Source of the DNA: Tractidigestivibacter scatoligenes
Lineage (GTDB): Bacteria; Actinomycetota; Coriobacteriia; Coriobacteriales; Atopobiaceae
NCBI RefSeq assembly: GCF_001494635.1
Contig: NZ_LOJF01000009.1
Location: 434,001 to 498,000, forward strand
DNA length: 64,000 nt
Direction of reading: 5' to 3'
The notes beneath the pieces were generated by a model. The model saw only the letters and a list, made by a program, of their open reading frames with translations, made no database searches and was not told the origin of the DNA. Position numbers and translations under genes: made by a program. Every line of letters starts with the position of its first letter. Positions within the stretch are counted from its first letter, which is position 1. Below are positions 8,617 through 17,582 of the stretch, piece by piece.

Positions 8617-8874
8617 CTACCGCAGAGGGTCAATCTTATATGGGAGCTCATGTGCAGACAGCAAGCGCCAATTCCCCACCAACTCGTCTTGATGGATCGT
8701 TGCCCATGCGACAATAAGACGACGTTGCCTGATCGGCATTTCTCCATCTAACATATTCCCATTCAAGTCAAATATTGCCTCATAATCCTGATAAGTCGCA
8801 TGGAAGTGCGGCGGATTGTGATCGTCGTAGAACATTGCGATGATGATGCCATAGAATATCGAAATCGTGGGCAT
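8617..8874 (-). CDS. DUF4160 domain protein
   Basis: This 85-aa protein has the textbook DUF4160 start, MPTISIFYGI, followed by DDHNPPHFHATY and the C-terminal WATIHQDEL. The ribosome binding site decides the start. AGGAGG abuts an earlier ATG at 8880, so that codon is too close, and the ATG at 8874 is correctly spaced and matches the family N-terminus. It is the first gene of a two-gene unit with DUF2442. A second, divergent DUF4160 gene lies at 26469-26744. The function is unknown; the His-rich PPHFH motif is the most conserved part. Confidence 0.87.
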   Translation of the reverse strand: MPTISIFYGIIIAMFYDDHNPPHFHATYQDYEAIFDLNGNMLDGEMPIRQRRLIVAWATIHQDELVGNWRLLSAHELPYKIDPLR

Positions 8875-9145
8875 AGCCATCCTCCTGTAAACGCACCTGC
8901 TGCTCCTTCGTATGCAGAGCGTTCACTGTGGAGATGCAGACTTGTGCCCCTTATAGCCACAGGTTCTTACGCAAAAGTTCTGGAGCCCGCGCGAATCACC
9001 GATAGAGTGCTGCCAGTCAGCTCCGTCACTTGCATGGCTCTAGTATGCCCAAAGAATCGCGCGGCGCCACTCGGTAACAGTGCCGTCACACGAGACGCGC
9101 TATCATCGTGTTGTACCTGCACCCGCTTGAGATCGGACGCCCGGC

Positions 9146-9973
9146 ATGTGCGAGCTCTTCGCGATCAACTCGGGAAGGCCGGTCTTGGCCAACGCCTACC
9201 TGAGGGAGTTCTACACCCACAGTCATGACAACCCGCATGGCTGGGGCCTCTCGTGGCGAGACGACCATGGCAAGCCCGGCGACCCCGAGGCGGACGTCAT
9301 GCTCTGGCACGAGCCCATCCCGGCCTACGAGTCAACGCTGCTGCCCAAGATTCTGGAGCAGCCCGTGGAGGCCTGCCGCCTGGAGGCGCATATTCGCTTC
9401 TCCACTTGCGGCGCGCAGAGCGTGGAGAACTGCCACCCGTTTTTGGGCTCGGACATCTCCGGACGCGAGTGGACCCTCATCCACAACGGCATCCTCTTCA
9501 ACGAGGAGCTGCTCGCGGGCTACGACCGCATCGAGCGCGGTGAGACGGACAGCGAGCGCACAATGCTCTTCCTTCTCGACGTCCTGGACGAGGCCACCAT
9601 GCGTGCAGGTGGCACACTGGGCTTTGACGGCACCTTTGACGCGCTGGCAGGCGCCCTCTCGCAAATCTCTAACCTCAACCGCCTGAACCTCATCCTGGAC
9701 GATGGCACCTACACCTACGTGCACACCAATACGTCGGAAGACACGCTCAACTACCGACAACTTTCGGACGATGCCATCGTCTTCTCGACAAAGCCGCTTG
9801 GCGGGGACGCGGAGAAGGACCTCTGGAAGCCAGTCCCGCGCAACCGCCTGATTGCCTACCGAGACGGACGCCTGGTGCGAACGTCTGCGCCACACGGGTA
9901 CACGTTCTGCGAGGCGATTCTCGACCTTCGCAAGAAGTTTGGCGACGCATGGCCGGAGGTTATCGCGTCGTAG
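9146..9973 (+). CDS. Class II glutamine amidotransferase (YafJ-like Ntn hydrolase)
   Basis: The 275-aa protein begins MCELFAINS, so removal of Met exposes the catalytic N-terminal cysteine of class II amidotransferases. HGWGLSW, EAHIRFSTCG, HPFLG, WTLIHNG and GETDSERTM follow in the order seen in YafJ/EgtC-like stand-alone glutaminase domains. There is no fused synthetase domain, so the acceptor of the ammonia or glutamyl group is unknown. The Shine-Dalgarno match is weak. The 265 bp upstream hold no other gene, and the 233 bp downstream contain a small palindrome around 9995-10015 without a U-tract. Confidence 0.85.
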   Translation: MCELFAINSGRPVLANAYLREFYTHSHDNPHGWGLSWRDDHGKPGDPEADVMLWHEPIPAYESTLLPKILEQPVEACRLEAHIRFSTCGAQSVENCHPFLGSDISGREWTLIHNGILFNEELLAGYDRIERGETDSERTMLFLLDVLDEATMRAGGTLGFDGTFDALAGALSQISNLNRLNLILDDGTYTYVHTNTSEDTLNYRQLSDDAIVFSTKPLGGDAEKDLWKPVPRNRLIAYRDGRLVRTSAPHGYTFCEAILDLRKKFGDAWPEVIAS

Positions 9974-10206
9974 GCAGTTGCCGCGGATTCCGATCGGTTA
10001 GACCTCCCTAACCGGCGATAACGCGTGGCAGATAGCGCCGTGCCGAGAACCGCGCCCACGCCATCGGGAGCCACGCCGATTACCTCCGTCCGCGCACACC
10101 GCCACCACGCCCCTCTGCTAGTCTGTATGGTTCCGTCTGGTTCCACCGGACGCTTAACACGGCAACAACGCGCGGGCCTCACCCGCCAGGAGCGAAAGCG
10201 GCAAGC

Positions 10207-11190
10207 ATGGACCTCTCCCAGGCAATCGAGCAGGCAAACGCCTTTGTCTTCCCTGGCTTCCTCACGGACGACGACTCCCTCACCCAGGAGCGCTCCAAGA
10301 ACGAGGAGGCAATCAAGGTCTTGACCGATGCCTGGAAGGCGGCGCCGCTTGGCCGCGAGCCCTTCTCGTTTGACCTGGTACGAGGCCTTGCCGACAGGAA
10401 CCGCGACATCTGTGACCGCTATGGCATCGAGCGGCTGAGAAACACCAACGGCTTGAACCTCGCGCGGCGCCTTTCGGATGCCGACCTCATCCACGGCGTG
10501 GCCACGCTCCAGCACCGCACGGACGAGGAGGTCGCGCGCGTCTCTGGCCCCACTGCCGCAGACCTGGGCATCGCCTACATCGACGCGCCAGTATGGGGCG
10601 CCGTGGTAGGCATCGACCTCGAGACCTCGGACCGCGAGCCCGACCGCGGCTACGTGATCAACGTGGGCCTGGAGTTCATGAACCTCACCCCCACGGCCAA
10701 GCCCACCAACCCCTACTCCGCCTACTGCGGCATGCCCGAGATGTACGCCGAGAAGGGCGTGCCCCTCTCAGAGATCCACCACATCACCTGGAAGGACCTC
10801 GAGGGCGTGCCACCCCTGCGCCAGAACCCCAAGATGCAGAAGGCTATTCTCGCCGCGCTCACGGCATTCCCCTACATGGCCCACAACGCCGCCTTCGAGG
10901 ACTCCTGGTTCATGCTCAACGTTGACGGCTACGCCGAGGCGCGCAAGGCCGGCAAGATCGTGCCCATCGACACACGCGACATCTGCCGCCGTGTGGACCC
11001 GGAGGTGCGCCTGCTTCCCCGCGAGACCCACCCCGCCACGCTCGAGAACTGGGCCCGCCGCCGCGGCACCTTGAGCAAGAACGAAAAGGAGCGCCACCTG
11101 GGCCTCGAGGACGTGGACCTCATGCTCGCGACCGTGCAGGCCGAGTTCTCTGAGCGGAAGATGTTCCCCGGCCAGCGCGAGGAGGACTAA
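10207..11190 (+). CDS. DEDDh-family 3'-5' exonuclease (DnaQ-like)
   Basis: This 327-aa protein has an N-terminal region of about 135 residues with no recognised domain, then an RNase H-fold exonuclease. The Exo I motif is VGIDLETSD, Exo II is HNAAFEDSW and Exo III is HLGLEDVDLM with His four residues before Asp, so all four acidic ligands and the general-base His are present. It probably degrades single strands in DNA repair or RNA turnover. The LysR gene starts two bases after its stop, so the two are almost certainly co-transcribed. A polymerase III epsilon role is unlikely given the extra N-terminal domain. Confidence 0.82.
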   Translation: MDLSQAIEQANAFVFPGFLTDDDSLTQERSKNEEAIKVLTDAWKAAPLGREPFSFDLVRGLADRNRDICDRYGIERLRNTNGLNLARRLSDADLIHGVATLQHRTDEEVARVSGPTAADLGIAYIDAPVWGAVVGIDLETSDREPDRGYVINVGLEFMNLTPTAKPTNPYSAYCGMPEMYAEKGVPLSEIHHITWKDLEGVPPLRQNPKMQKAILAALTAFPYMAHNAAFEDSWFMLNVDGYAEARKAGKIVPIDTRDICRRVDPEVRLLPRETHPATLENWARRRGTLSKNEKERHLGLEDVDLMLATVQAEFSERKMFPGQREED

Positions 11191-11191
11191 C

Positions 11192-12211
11192 ATGCGCCTG
11201 CAGCAGCTGCGCTATCTCATCGCCGTTGCGGAGAGCGGGTCGATCAACTCCGTGGCGCACAGCCACTACATCTCCCAGTCCGCACTCTCCACCTCCATCC
11301 GCGAGCTCGAGGAGGAGATGGGCGTCAAGGTCTTCAACCGCACGAACAAGGGCATCACGCTCACGTCCGAGGGCGTGGAGCTTCTCGCCTACGCGCGCCA
11401 GGTGGTCGAGCAGGCCGATCTCATGATTCGCCACTACGAGAGCGACCGCAACGACACCTACCGCAAGCTGTCCGTCTCGTCTCAGCACTATGCCTTTGTG
11501 GTCAACGCCTTCACGGAGTTTGTTGCCAAGCGCCACGACGAGTCCTGCGACTTCACGCTGCGCGAGACGCGCACGGCCGACGTGATCGACGACGTGCGCA
11601 CCTTTAGGAGCGACATCGGGGTGCTCTACCTCTCGACCTACAACGAGCGCGTGCTCAGGCGCCGCCTGGACGAGGCAAACCTGCGCTTTGTCTCGCTCTT
11701 TCGGGCGCGCCCGCACGTCTTTGTCCGTGAGGGGCACCCGCTTTCCAGCCGCAAGAGCGTGCGCGTGCAGGACCTCGAGGACTATCCGCGCTACACCTTC
11801 GAGCAGGGCCCCGAGGGCTCGCTCTACTACTCCGAGGAGCCGCTCTCGTCGCTCCCCCACCGCCAGCGTATCACCGTGAGCGACCGCGCAACCATGACGA
11901 GCCTCCTGCGCTGCTACGACGGTTTTCTCGTCTCGACAGGCGTGCGCTCGGACGAGATGCTCGACGGCATCGTGGCCATCCCGCTCGACGTGGACGAGGT
12001 CATGAACGTGGGCTACGTGGTGCACCGCGAGCGCAAGCTCTCAAGCCTCGCGCAGGCCTACATCGCCGAGCTCAACCAGCTGATCATGGGCTGCATGGAC
12101 AAGAACGCCCTCGTTCCCTCCAAGGAGGTCACGAGGGCGGTTGCCGGTGATGATAAGGATGCGGCCAGTGAGGCGCAAAGCGCAGCGACACCGGCCGACC
12201 CCGCCGAGTAG
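11192..12211 (+). CDS. LysR-family transcriptional regulator
   Basis: The 339-aa protein has the LysR N-terminal helix-turn-helix (LRYLIAVAESGSINSVAHSHYISQ split over residues 5-30, then the ELEEEMGVKVFNRT wing) and a periplasmic-binding-like effector domain to about residue 310. The last 30 residues are an Ala/Asp-rich tail. Its Shine-Dalgarno GAGGAGG lies inside the end of the exonuclease gene, which implies coupling. The stop is 16 bp from the convergent htpG stop. The regulon and effector cannot be told from sequence. Confidence 0.9.
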   Translation: MRLQQLRYLIAVAESGSINSVAHSHYISQSALSTSIRELEEEMGVKVFNRTNKGITLTSEGVELLAYARQVVEQADLMIRHYESDRNDTYRKLSVSSQHYAFVVNAFTEFVAKRHDESCDFTLRETRTADVIDDVRTFRSDIGVLYLSTYNERVLRRRLDEANLRFVSLFRARPHVFVREGHPLSSRKSVRVQDLEDYPRYTFEQGPEGSLYYSEEPLSSLPHRQRITVSDRATMTSLLRCYDGFLVSTGVRSDEMLDGIVAIPLDVDEVMNVGYVVHRERKLSSLAQAYIAELNQLIMGCMDKNALVPSKEVTRAVAGDDKDAASEAQSAATPADPAE

Positions 12212-12227
12212 GCTTCCCCACCGACTC

Positions 12228-14198
12228 CTACATGAGCTCGGTCACGTTCTTGGCGAACTCCACCGGGTCGTCGATGGGCAGTCCCTCGACGAGAAGCGCC
12301 TGATCATACAGGATGGAACCCATGAGCTTGAGGCGGTCCTTCTCGCCAGCCTCCTGCGCCGCGACGAGCTTGCCAAACACAGGGTGCGCAGCGTTCAGCT
12401 GCAGCACGCGCTGGGCCTTGGGGGCAGAGGCAGCCTCGGGACCCTGGGAAATCACGCGCTCCATCTCGAGCGAGACCGGGCCCTCGGAGGCAATCGTCGC
12501 AGGGGCGTCACCCAGGCCGGCCGCCACGCGCACGTCGGTGACCTTGTCGCCCAGGTCACCCTTGAGCTCGTCGATAAGGTCCTTGTGCTCGGTGGTCGCC
12601 TCGTCGGCAGCTTTCTTCTCGTCCTCGGTCGCAAGGTCGAGATCCGCGGAAGAGACGTTAGCAAACTCGAGGTCGCGGGCGTCGGTGCCCTTGTGCTCGG
12701 AGTCGCCCGCCACAGCGTCAACGTGGTAGGTGCGCATGAACTGGAACATGAACTCGTCGACGTCCTGCGTGCAGAGAAGCACGTCGAAGCCGTGGTTCAC
12801 GGCGGAGGTCACCACGGGCATCTTCTCCAGGCGGTCGCGGGAGTCGCCGGCAGCGTAGTAGATCTTGTCCTGCTCGGCGGGCATGGCCGTCACGTACTCC
12901 TTGAGCGTGACCTGCTTGCCCTCCTTGGCCGACCAGAACAGCAGCAGGTCGGCGAGGTCGGCGGCCTTCGAGCCGTAGGAGTTGTAGATGCCAAACTTGA
13001 GGCCGCGGCCAAAGTTGCCAAAGAACTTCTCGTAGCCTTCGCGGTCGTTGTCGCGCATGTCCTCGAGCTCGGAGTGAATCTTCTTCTCGATGCGGCGTGC
13101 TATGGCCCTGAGCTGCGAGTTCTGTTGCAGCGTCTCGCGGGAGATGTTGAGCGTCACGTCAGGCGAGTCGACGATGCCGCGCACAAAGTTGTAGTAGTCG
13201 GGCAAGAGGTCGGCGCACTTCTCCTGGATGAGGACGTTTGACGAGTAGAGCGCCAGGCCCTTCTCGTAGTCCTTGCTGTAGAGGTCGAAGGGTTGCTCGG
13301 ACGGGATGAAGAGCAGCGCGTCGTACGAGAGCGCACCCTCGGCGTGGAAGCTGATCGTACGCTGTGGCTTCTCCCAGTCGTGGAAGGTCGACTTGTAGAA
13401 CTCGTCGTAGTCCTCCTGCTTGACCTCGCTCGAGCGCTTCTTCCAGATGGGGGTCATCGAGTTGAGGGTCTCAAGCTCCTGGTAATCCTCGTACTCGGGC
13501 TTGTAGTCGTCGCCGGCGTCCTCGGGCTTGGGCTTCTCGCGGCTCTTGGTGACCATCATCTGGATGGGATGGCGCACATAGTTGGAGTAGCGCGTGACAA
13601 GGTCGCGCAGGCCCCACTCGGAGAGGAAGCGGTCGGTGTTGTCCTCCTCGGTCGAGGGACGCAGGTAGAGCGTCACGTCGGTGCCGTGGTCATTTTCGCC
13701 CGAGCGCTCTCCCTCAGCGGCAGGCTCGATGGTGTAGCCGCTCCGGCCGTCAGACTCCCAGGCAAAGGCCTCGTCCGCACCATAGGCGCGGCTCACCACG
13801 CGGACCTTGTCGGCAACCATGAAGGCGGAGTAGAAACCCACGCCAAACTGGCCGATGATGTCCATGTCCTGGCCCTGGTGCTCGGCGTTTGCCTCCTTGA
13901 AGGCCTCCGAGCCAGAGTGGGCGATGGTACCCAGGTTCTTGTCCAGCTCGTCCTTGGTCATACCGATGCCGTTGTCGCTCACCGTGATGGTGCGCGCATC
14001 CTTGTCAAAGGCAAGGTGGATGGCAAGCGAGTCCTGGTCAACGTGGACGTCTGGGTTGGTGAGGCTCTCGAAGCTCAGCTTGTCGATGGCGTCCGACGCG
14101 TTGGAGATGAGCTCGCGCAGGAAGATCTCCTTGTTGGTGTAGATCGAGTTAATCATGAGGTCCAAGAGCTTCTTGGACTCTGTCTTGAATTGCTTCAT
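12228..14198 (-). CDS. htpG: Molecular chaperone HtpG (Hsp90)
   Basis: HtpG is the bacterial Hsp90, an ATP-driven dimeric cytosolic chaperone. The GHKL ATPase domain shows IFLRELISNASDA, DNGIGMT and GQFGVGFYSAFMVAD. The middle domain carries GIVDSPDVTLNISRE, and the C-terminal dimerisation domain ends near NVTELM. The start is the ATG at 14198 (656 aa), giving the usual MKQFKTESKKLL N-terminus with AAGGGAAAG upstream; a TTG eight codons earlier is rejected. An internal acidic stretch near residues 520-540 (DEKKAADE) is a charged linker. The upstream gap of 557 bp holds its promoter and a repeated 75-bp element. Confidence 0.97.
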   Translation of the reverse strand: MKQFKTESKKLLDLMINSIYTNKEIFLRELISNASDAIDKLSFESLTNPDVHVDQDSLAIHLAFDKDARTITVSDNGIGMTKDELDKNLGTIAHSGSEAFKEANAEHQGQDMDIIGQFGVGFYSAFMVADKVRVVSRAYGADEAFAWESDGRSGYTIEPAAEGERSGENDHGTDVTLYLRPSTEEDNTDRFLSEWGLRDLVTRYSNYVRHPIQMMVTKSREKPKPEDAGDDYKPEYEDYQELETLNSMTPIWKKRSSEVKQEDYDEFYKSTFHDWEKPQRTISFHAEGALSYDALLFIPSEQPFDLYSKDYEKGLALYSSNVLIQEKCADLLPDYYNFVRGIVDSPDVTLNISRETLQQNSQLRAIARRIEKKIHSELEDMRDNDREGYEKFFGNFGRGLKFGIYNSYGSKAADLADLLLFWSAKEGKQVTLKEYVTAMPAEQDKIYYAAGDSRDRLEKMPVVTSAVNHGFDVLLCTQDVDEFMFQFMRTYHVDAVAGDSEHKGTDARDLEFANVSSADLDLATEDEKKAADEATTEHKDLIDELKGDLGDKVTDVRVAAGLGDAPATIASEGPVSLEMERVISQGPEAASAPKAQRVLQLNAAHPVFGKLVAAQEAGEKDRLKLMGSILYDQALLVEGLPIDDPVEFAKNVTELM

Positions 14199-14755
14199 GT
14201 GCGCTTCTTTCCCTTGAGACAAGCCAACGTTTATCTAGTTACCCACCACCGGGGGCGATAAACCCCTAAGGGCCGAAAATCTACTGCATACGCGCTGAGA
14301 TTTTCTCTGTGTGCAGGTTGATAGGCGAGAAGGACGAGTCGTCTGCGTTTCCGCCGGCCCGGGGCATGCGGTCCGCACACCCCGGGCCCCGAACTACGCA
14401 CGGTCGCGTTTAAGCTTTGTGGATTGCTGGGCTTTTGTCCTTCTCGCCCTCAGCCGTGCGTAGTTCCAACACCTGTCGAAGCTCCAAGCCTGCCCCACTC
14501 GGGCATCCGAGTTGGCTTCGGAAAACCATGGGGCAAAAATCGGACGTTTTGCTCCTTGCCCAGCGCGAATTCTGTCCGAAAGTTGCCCGACAACGTCAGC
14601 GCTCACTCCAGAAGGGACGAGACGCCGATCCGCACCTGTCGAACTGACGGCACACCCATTTGACCGGCATGTTTCGCGTTGCCTGCCGAGCGGCGCCCGC
14701 ACAACCACGGCGGCTACCATGGAGCCGCACTCAGCATGACCTAAGGAGAACCAAC
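14199..14755. other. Intergenic region htpG / D-2-hydroxyacid dehydrogenase
   Basis: This 557-bp gap between divergent genes contains no convincing open frame. It holds the htpG promoter side, a GC palindrome near 14350-14390 (ggcccgggg facing cccgggccc) and the first copy of the 75-bp repeated element at 14391-14466. The remaining 290 bp up to the dehydrogenase start shows no recognisable feature apart from the AAGGAGAA ribosome binding site. Confidence 0.6.
14391..14466. repeat. 75-bp repeated intergenic element, copy 1
   Basis: The element is bounded by a perfect 13-bp inverted repeat (gaactacgcacgg at 14391-14403 and ccgtgcgtagttc at 14454-14466). It is collinear with a second copy at 41884-41958. 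Both copies share the terminal stems, ttaag.tttgtg and ctgggcttttg, and differ only in short blocks between these. Conservation of internal blocks plus stem ends suggests a structured RNA or a protein-binding repeat rather than a chance hairpin. Confidence 0.75.
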
Positions 14756-15742
14756 ATGAAGCTCTTTGCCTATGCCCTGCGCGAGTACGACGAGCTGGGC
14801 TATCTTGACGCATGCGCGCGGGAGATGGGATTCGAGTACGGCTGGACGTCCGAGTACCCCAACCTCGATAACGTAGGCCTGGCCCGCGGGTATGACGCGC
14901 TCTGTATCATCACCAACCCCATGCCGGCAGATCTTCTCGACGCCTTCCACGAGGAGGGTATCAAGAACCTCGCCACCAGGACCATCGGCTACGAGCACAT
15001 CGACGTAGCACACGCCTACAAGCTGGGCATGCGCGTGGCGAACGCCCCCTACCCGCCCGAAGGCGTGGCGAACTACGCCATCATGCTGCTGCTCATGGCC
15101 CAGCGCAAGGTGAAGCTCCTCTCGCGCCAGTCCCTCGCGCAGGATTTTGGCCTTCATGGCAAGCTGGGGAAGGACATCTCCACCTCCACGGTGGGCGTCA
15201 TTGGCACAGGACGCATTGGCGCCACGGTCGTGAGGCATCTCGCGGGCTTTGGCTGCAGGCTCCTTGCCTATGACCCCTATCCCAACCCCGAGGTCGCAAA
15301 ACTTGCCACCTACGTTGACCTTGACACCCTCTACGCCGAGTCCGACGCAATCACGCTCCACGCGCCCGGCCTGCCCGAGAACCGCCATATGATCGACGCC
15401 GCGGCCTTTTCCAAGATGAAGCGAGGCGTAACCATCGTGAACGCGGCGCGCGGCATGCTCATCGACACACAGGCGCTGGTGGGGGCGGTGGAGTCCGGCC
15501 AGGTGGGCGCGGCGGCGCTTGACACCATTGAGCACGAGGAGGACCTCTACTACCTGGATCGCAGCCGAGACGTGCTTCCCAACCGAGACCGCTCGGTCCT
15601 CATGGCCTTCCCCAACGTGATCGTCTCTCCGCATATGGCGTTCTACACCGCCGAGGACGTGGAGGCCATGATCCGCAACTCCGCAAGCGCACTTCTCGCC
15701 TTCGAGCGTGGAGAGAAGACGCCCTTTGAGGTGCGCCACTAG
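14756..15742 (+). CDS. D-isomer-specific 2-hydroxyacid dehydrogenase (D-lactate dehydrogenase-like)
   Basis: The 328-aa NAD-dependent enzyme reduces a 2-ketoacid to the D-hydroxyacid, and pyruvate to D-lactate is the likeliest reaction in this fermenter. The Rossmann motif is GVIGTGRIGATVV near residues 145-157. The catalytic Arg lies in NAARGMLID, the Glu in DTIEHE and the His in SPHMAFYT. TRTIGYEHID is typical of the LdhA/VanH branch. The ATG at 14756 follows AAGGAGAA; an upstream in-frame extension to 14660 lacks a site. It is convergent with the RNA locus at 15767-16076, whose terminator hairpin may also stop this transcript. Confidence 0.92.
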   Translation: MKLFAYALREYDELGYLDACAREMGFEYGWTSEYPNLDNVGLARGYDALCIITNPMPADLLDAFHEEGIKNLATRTIGYEHIDVAHAYKLGMRVANAPYPPEGVANYAIMLLLMAQRKVKLLSRQSLAQDFGLHGKLGKDISTSTVGVIGTGRIGATVVRHLAGFGCRLLAYDPYPNPEVAKLATYVDLDTLYAESDAITLHAPGLPENRHMIDAAAFSKMKRGVTIVNAARGMLIDTQALVGAVESGQVGAAALDTIEHEEDLYYLDRSRDVLPNRDRSVLMAFPNVIVSPHMAFYTAEDVEAMIRNSASALLAFERGEKTPFEVRH

Positions 15743-15766
15743 CAGGTGCATTTGCCGACAACAGCC

Positions 15767-15807
15767 AAAAAAACAGAGGGCCGGCGTCTCTTGGCCTGCC
15801 GGCCCTC
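15767..15807 (-). terminator. Intrinsic terminator of the 310-nt RNA
   Basis: A perfect 10-bp GC stem (15776-15785 with 15798-15807) is followed on the minus strand by seven consecutive U residues (15767-15773). The T-run direction shows it serves minus-strand transcription. On the plus strand the hairpin lacks a U-tract but may still stop the converging dehydrogenase transcript. Confidence 0.85.
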
Positions 15808-16076
15808 CTCATGTCATGTGGACTTCCCTTGGGCTATTAGGGTGGTATCGCTCCTCTGCTATCGCAACCTGTAGAGCTGCTGTCTGTGAACCGCCAGGTT
15901 GCTAGCGCCCTTGATGCGACTTACGCTTCGCGTTGCTGGCCCTCCCGGGACCTACAAACGGGCGTGCCTTGGGTTGGCGGCCGCAGACAGGTTTGAATGT
16001 ATCTCGTCTTCGCTGCCCATCGGTATCGCCTCCCTCACTCGAGCCCCGAGCCGTGCCTCGAAGCTAACCTTTGTTT
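15767..16076 (-). ncRNA. Probable structured non-coding RNA, ~310 nt, unassigned family
   Basis: No protein frame explains this 390-bp gap, yet it has a near-consensus minus-strand promoter at one end and a strong intrinsic terminator at the other. The predicted RNA has dense secondary structure. There is an 8-bp perfect hairpin (15864-15871 with 15895-15902) whose large loop carries 15880-15886, complementary to 15984-15990 upstream, so a loop-to-upstream pseudoknot can form. A tight ACGC-GAA-GCGT hairpin lies between, and the string GCGATACC appears twice. Hallmark sequences of RNase P, tmRNA and the SRP Alu/S domain were not found. Size and independence fit an abundant housekeeping RNA such as the raiA-motif or 6S class, but no family is claimed. 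Confidence 0.6.
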
Positions 16077-16082
16077 CGATGA

Positions 16083-16111
16083 ATTATCTACCCCGTGGTG
16101 CGAGAAGTAAA
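16083..16111 (-). promoter_or_regulatory. Sigma-70-type promoter of the structured RNA
   Basis: On the minus strand TTTACT (16106-16111) and GATAAT (16083-16088) are separated by 17 bp, matching four and five of six consensus bases. Transcription would begin near 16076. The promoter lies just after the nitroreductase stop, so the RNA is independent of that gene. Confidence 0.65.
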
Positions 16112-16133
16112 CGACACTTGATGCGATTTGTGT

Positions 16134-16976
16134 CTAATAACTGATGGTAGCAATGTAGGTGGCGGAGGCGTCCGCACCGGCCGCACCAGCCACCGGCCCG
16201 TCGAATGACCACGTGCCATGCACGCCACGCCTGGCGAGGCCCGCCTTAAGGTGGAGCATGGCAATCCCCATGTCAACGAGCTGCACGTCACCGATGGACC
16301 TAAGTGGCAGCGTGCGATCCTCAAAGAGGTCGATGCGCCCGTCCGAGCAGACGAGCCGCCACGGCTGGAGGTTCTGCGCCGAGGGCGCCAACCGCACGCA
16401 GCTGAACGCGGCCGAAATCGCAGGATCACACGCATCCGGCGAGGCCATAGGATGTGCAAGGTCGCCCTGGAAGAACAGGGTGTTCCACGGGGCACGCTCG
16501 TCCGCATGGAGCTTCGAGCGCATGACTCGCTCAAGTGCCGAAGCGCGCGGCGCCGGCGTGCCTACGGCGATGGCCGCCGGCATGATGCGGTTCTCGTCCC
16601 TGTCAACACCCACCACGTGCTCGAAGGCGGGCCGATCAATGGTACCCGCAAGCCATGCCGTCCCCAGGCCGTGCGCCGTCGCAGCCAGGACCAAGCGCTC
16701 GACCACGTAGCCAAAGGCCTCCTCGGCATGTACGCAGCGCGGGAGAGAGCCAACAATGTACCAGCTGGTCCCGCGAATCACCCGGCTTGTAGCACCGAAC
16801 TTCTCCGCATCAATAAGCCGCAGTTCAACCGGTATGCGATAGGGATTCTCGTCATTGGATGCCAGGGTCTCCAGAAGCTCGCACGCCTCTGGCGAGAGCG
16901 GCGTTCCGTCAAACGTGCGCACGGTGCGACGCCGCTCGCACGCAGACGCAAGAACACCGGCCTCGCTTGCTTCCAT
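16134..16976 (-). CDS. Nitroreductase family protein, duplicated-domain type
   Basis: The 280-aa flavoprotein-like sequence begins with the nitroreductase signature ERRRTVRTFDGTPLS and contains ERLVLAATAHGLGTAWLAGT, the FMN-binding helix of the family. The second half (FSCVRLAPSAQNLQPWRLV, then VDMGIAMLHLKAGLARRG) is another nitroreductase-like half. This makes it the single-chain pseudo-dimer form seen in anaerobes rather than the usual 170-200-aa homodimer. It should use FMN and NAD(P)H; the acceptor is unknown. It is preceded by a 277-bp gap without other genes. Confidence 0.85.
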   Translation of the reverse strand: MEASEAGVLASACERRRTVRTFDGTPLSPEACELLETLASNDENPYRIPVELRLIDAEKFGATSRVIRGTSWYIVGSLPRCVHAEEAFGYVVERLVLAATAHGLGTAWLAGTIDRPAFEHVVGVDRDENRIMPAAIAVGTPAPRASALERVMRSKLHADERAPWNTLFFQGDLAHPMASPDACDPAISAAFSCVRLAPSAQNLQPWRLVCSDGRIDLFEDRTLPLRSIGDVQLVDMGIAMLHLKAGLARRGVHGTWSFDGPVAGAAGADASATYIATISY

Positions 16977-17253
16977 GGCAGCGCTCCTTCATCAAGCCTC
17001 AAACGGGTGCCGAAAGGCGCCCAGACTCTGCGCATTCCCCACTATGCTATCGCACGCATTACACAATGGGCTCCGGCAACCGCAACCAATTGGGTGGGCG
17101 GTGTATGCACACCCCTTTCGAGCTGCTGCTTATTTGGAGAAACAATCGCTTGCCGACGAGAAGGAAACATTATCCAAACGCGGGACTAACTCTGGGCCAA
17201 CGGGGATATAGTCAATCTATGCAGGTCATGGTCGTTCGGCGAAAGGACATGCC

Positions 17254-17562
17254 ATGGGAAAGAAAGCGGCAGAGGCGCTCGATATCAGCTACAACGATCT
17301 GGCCGACTACCTCCATAGAAACCACTCGGTGTACATGAAGGTTGGGTCGGCCGTCTACTACCTCACAGACGTCAACTTTGAAGCGTGGCGCGCACAGGAT
17401 ACGTTGCGACGCAACTCCAAGAACCACTTCGTCGACTGCAGTGAGCTTGTCGACACGGTTGACGAGTTCCTCACGCTCCCCTTTGTCCATGGCAAGACCA
17501 TCAAGGACGTGTTTGACCAGGCAACCTTCTATGCCTCGGTCAAGGGTGAGAAGTCCGCGTAA
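17254..17562 (+). CDS. Small conserved-looking hypothetical protein, 102 aa
   Basis: I do not recognise a family. The 102-aa product is mildly acidic, soluble and mixed alpha/beta. It has tyrosine-rich YNDLADYLHRNHSVYMKV near residues 13-30 and YYLTDVNFEAWRAQDTLR after it, and no signal peptide or membrane span. GAAAGGA lies ahead of the ATG. The gene is monocistronic with its own strong terminator, and codon use matches neighbours, so it is very likely real and expressed. A role cannot be proposed from the context. Confidence 0.7.
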   Translation: MGKKAAEALDISYNDLADYLHRNHSVYMKVGSAVYYLTDVNFEAWRAQDTLRRNSKNHFVDCSELVDTVDEFLTLPFVHGKTIKDVFDQATFYASVKGEKSA

Positions 17563-17582
17563 CTCTGCCGTTAAGAGCATTG

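Noticed and set aside
15836-15852. A T-box-like string (agggtggtat) on the plus strand
   Set aside because: No specifier stem precedes it, no plus-strand gene follows, and the segment lies inside the minus-strand RNA candidate.
15767-16076. Identification of the 310-nt RNA as RNase P, tmRNA or SRP RNA
   Set aside because: The P4 and gaggaaagtc-like RNase P hallmarks, the tmRNA tRNA-like ends and tag frame, and the SRP ggaagca loop were looked for on both strands and not found.
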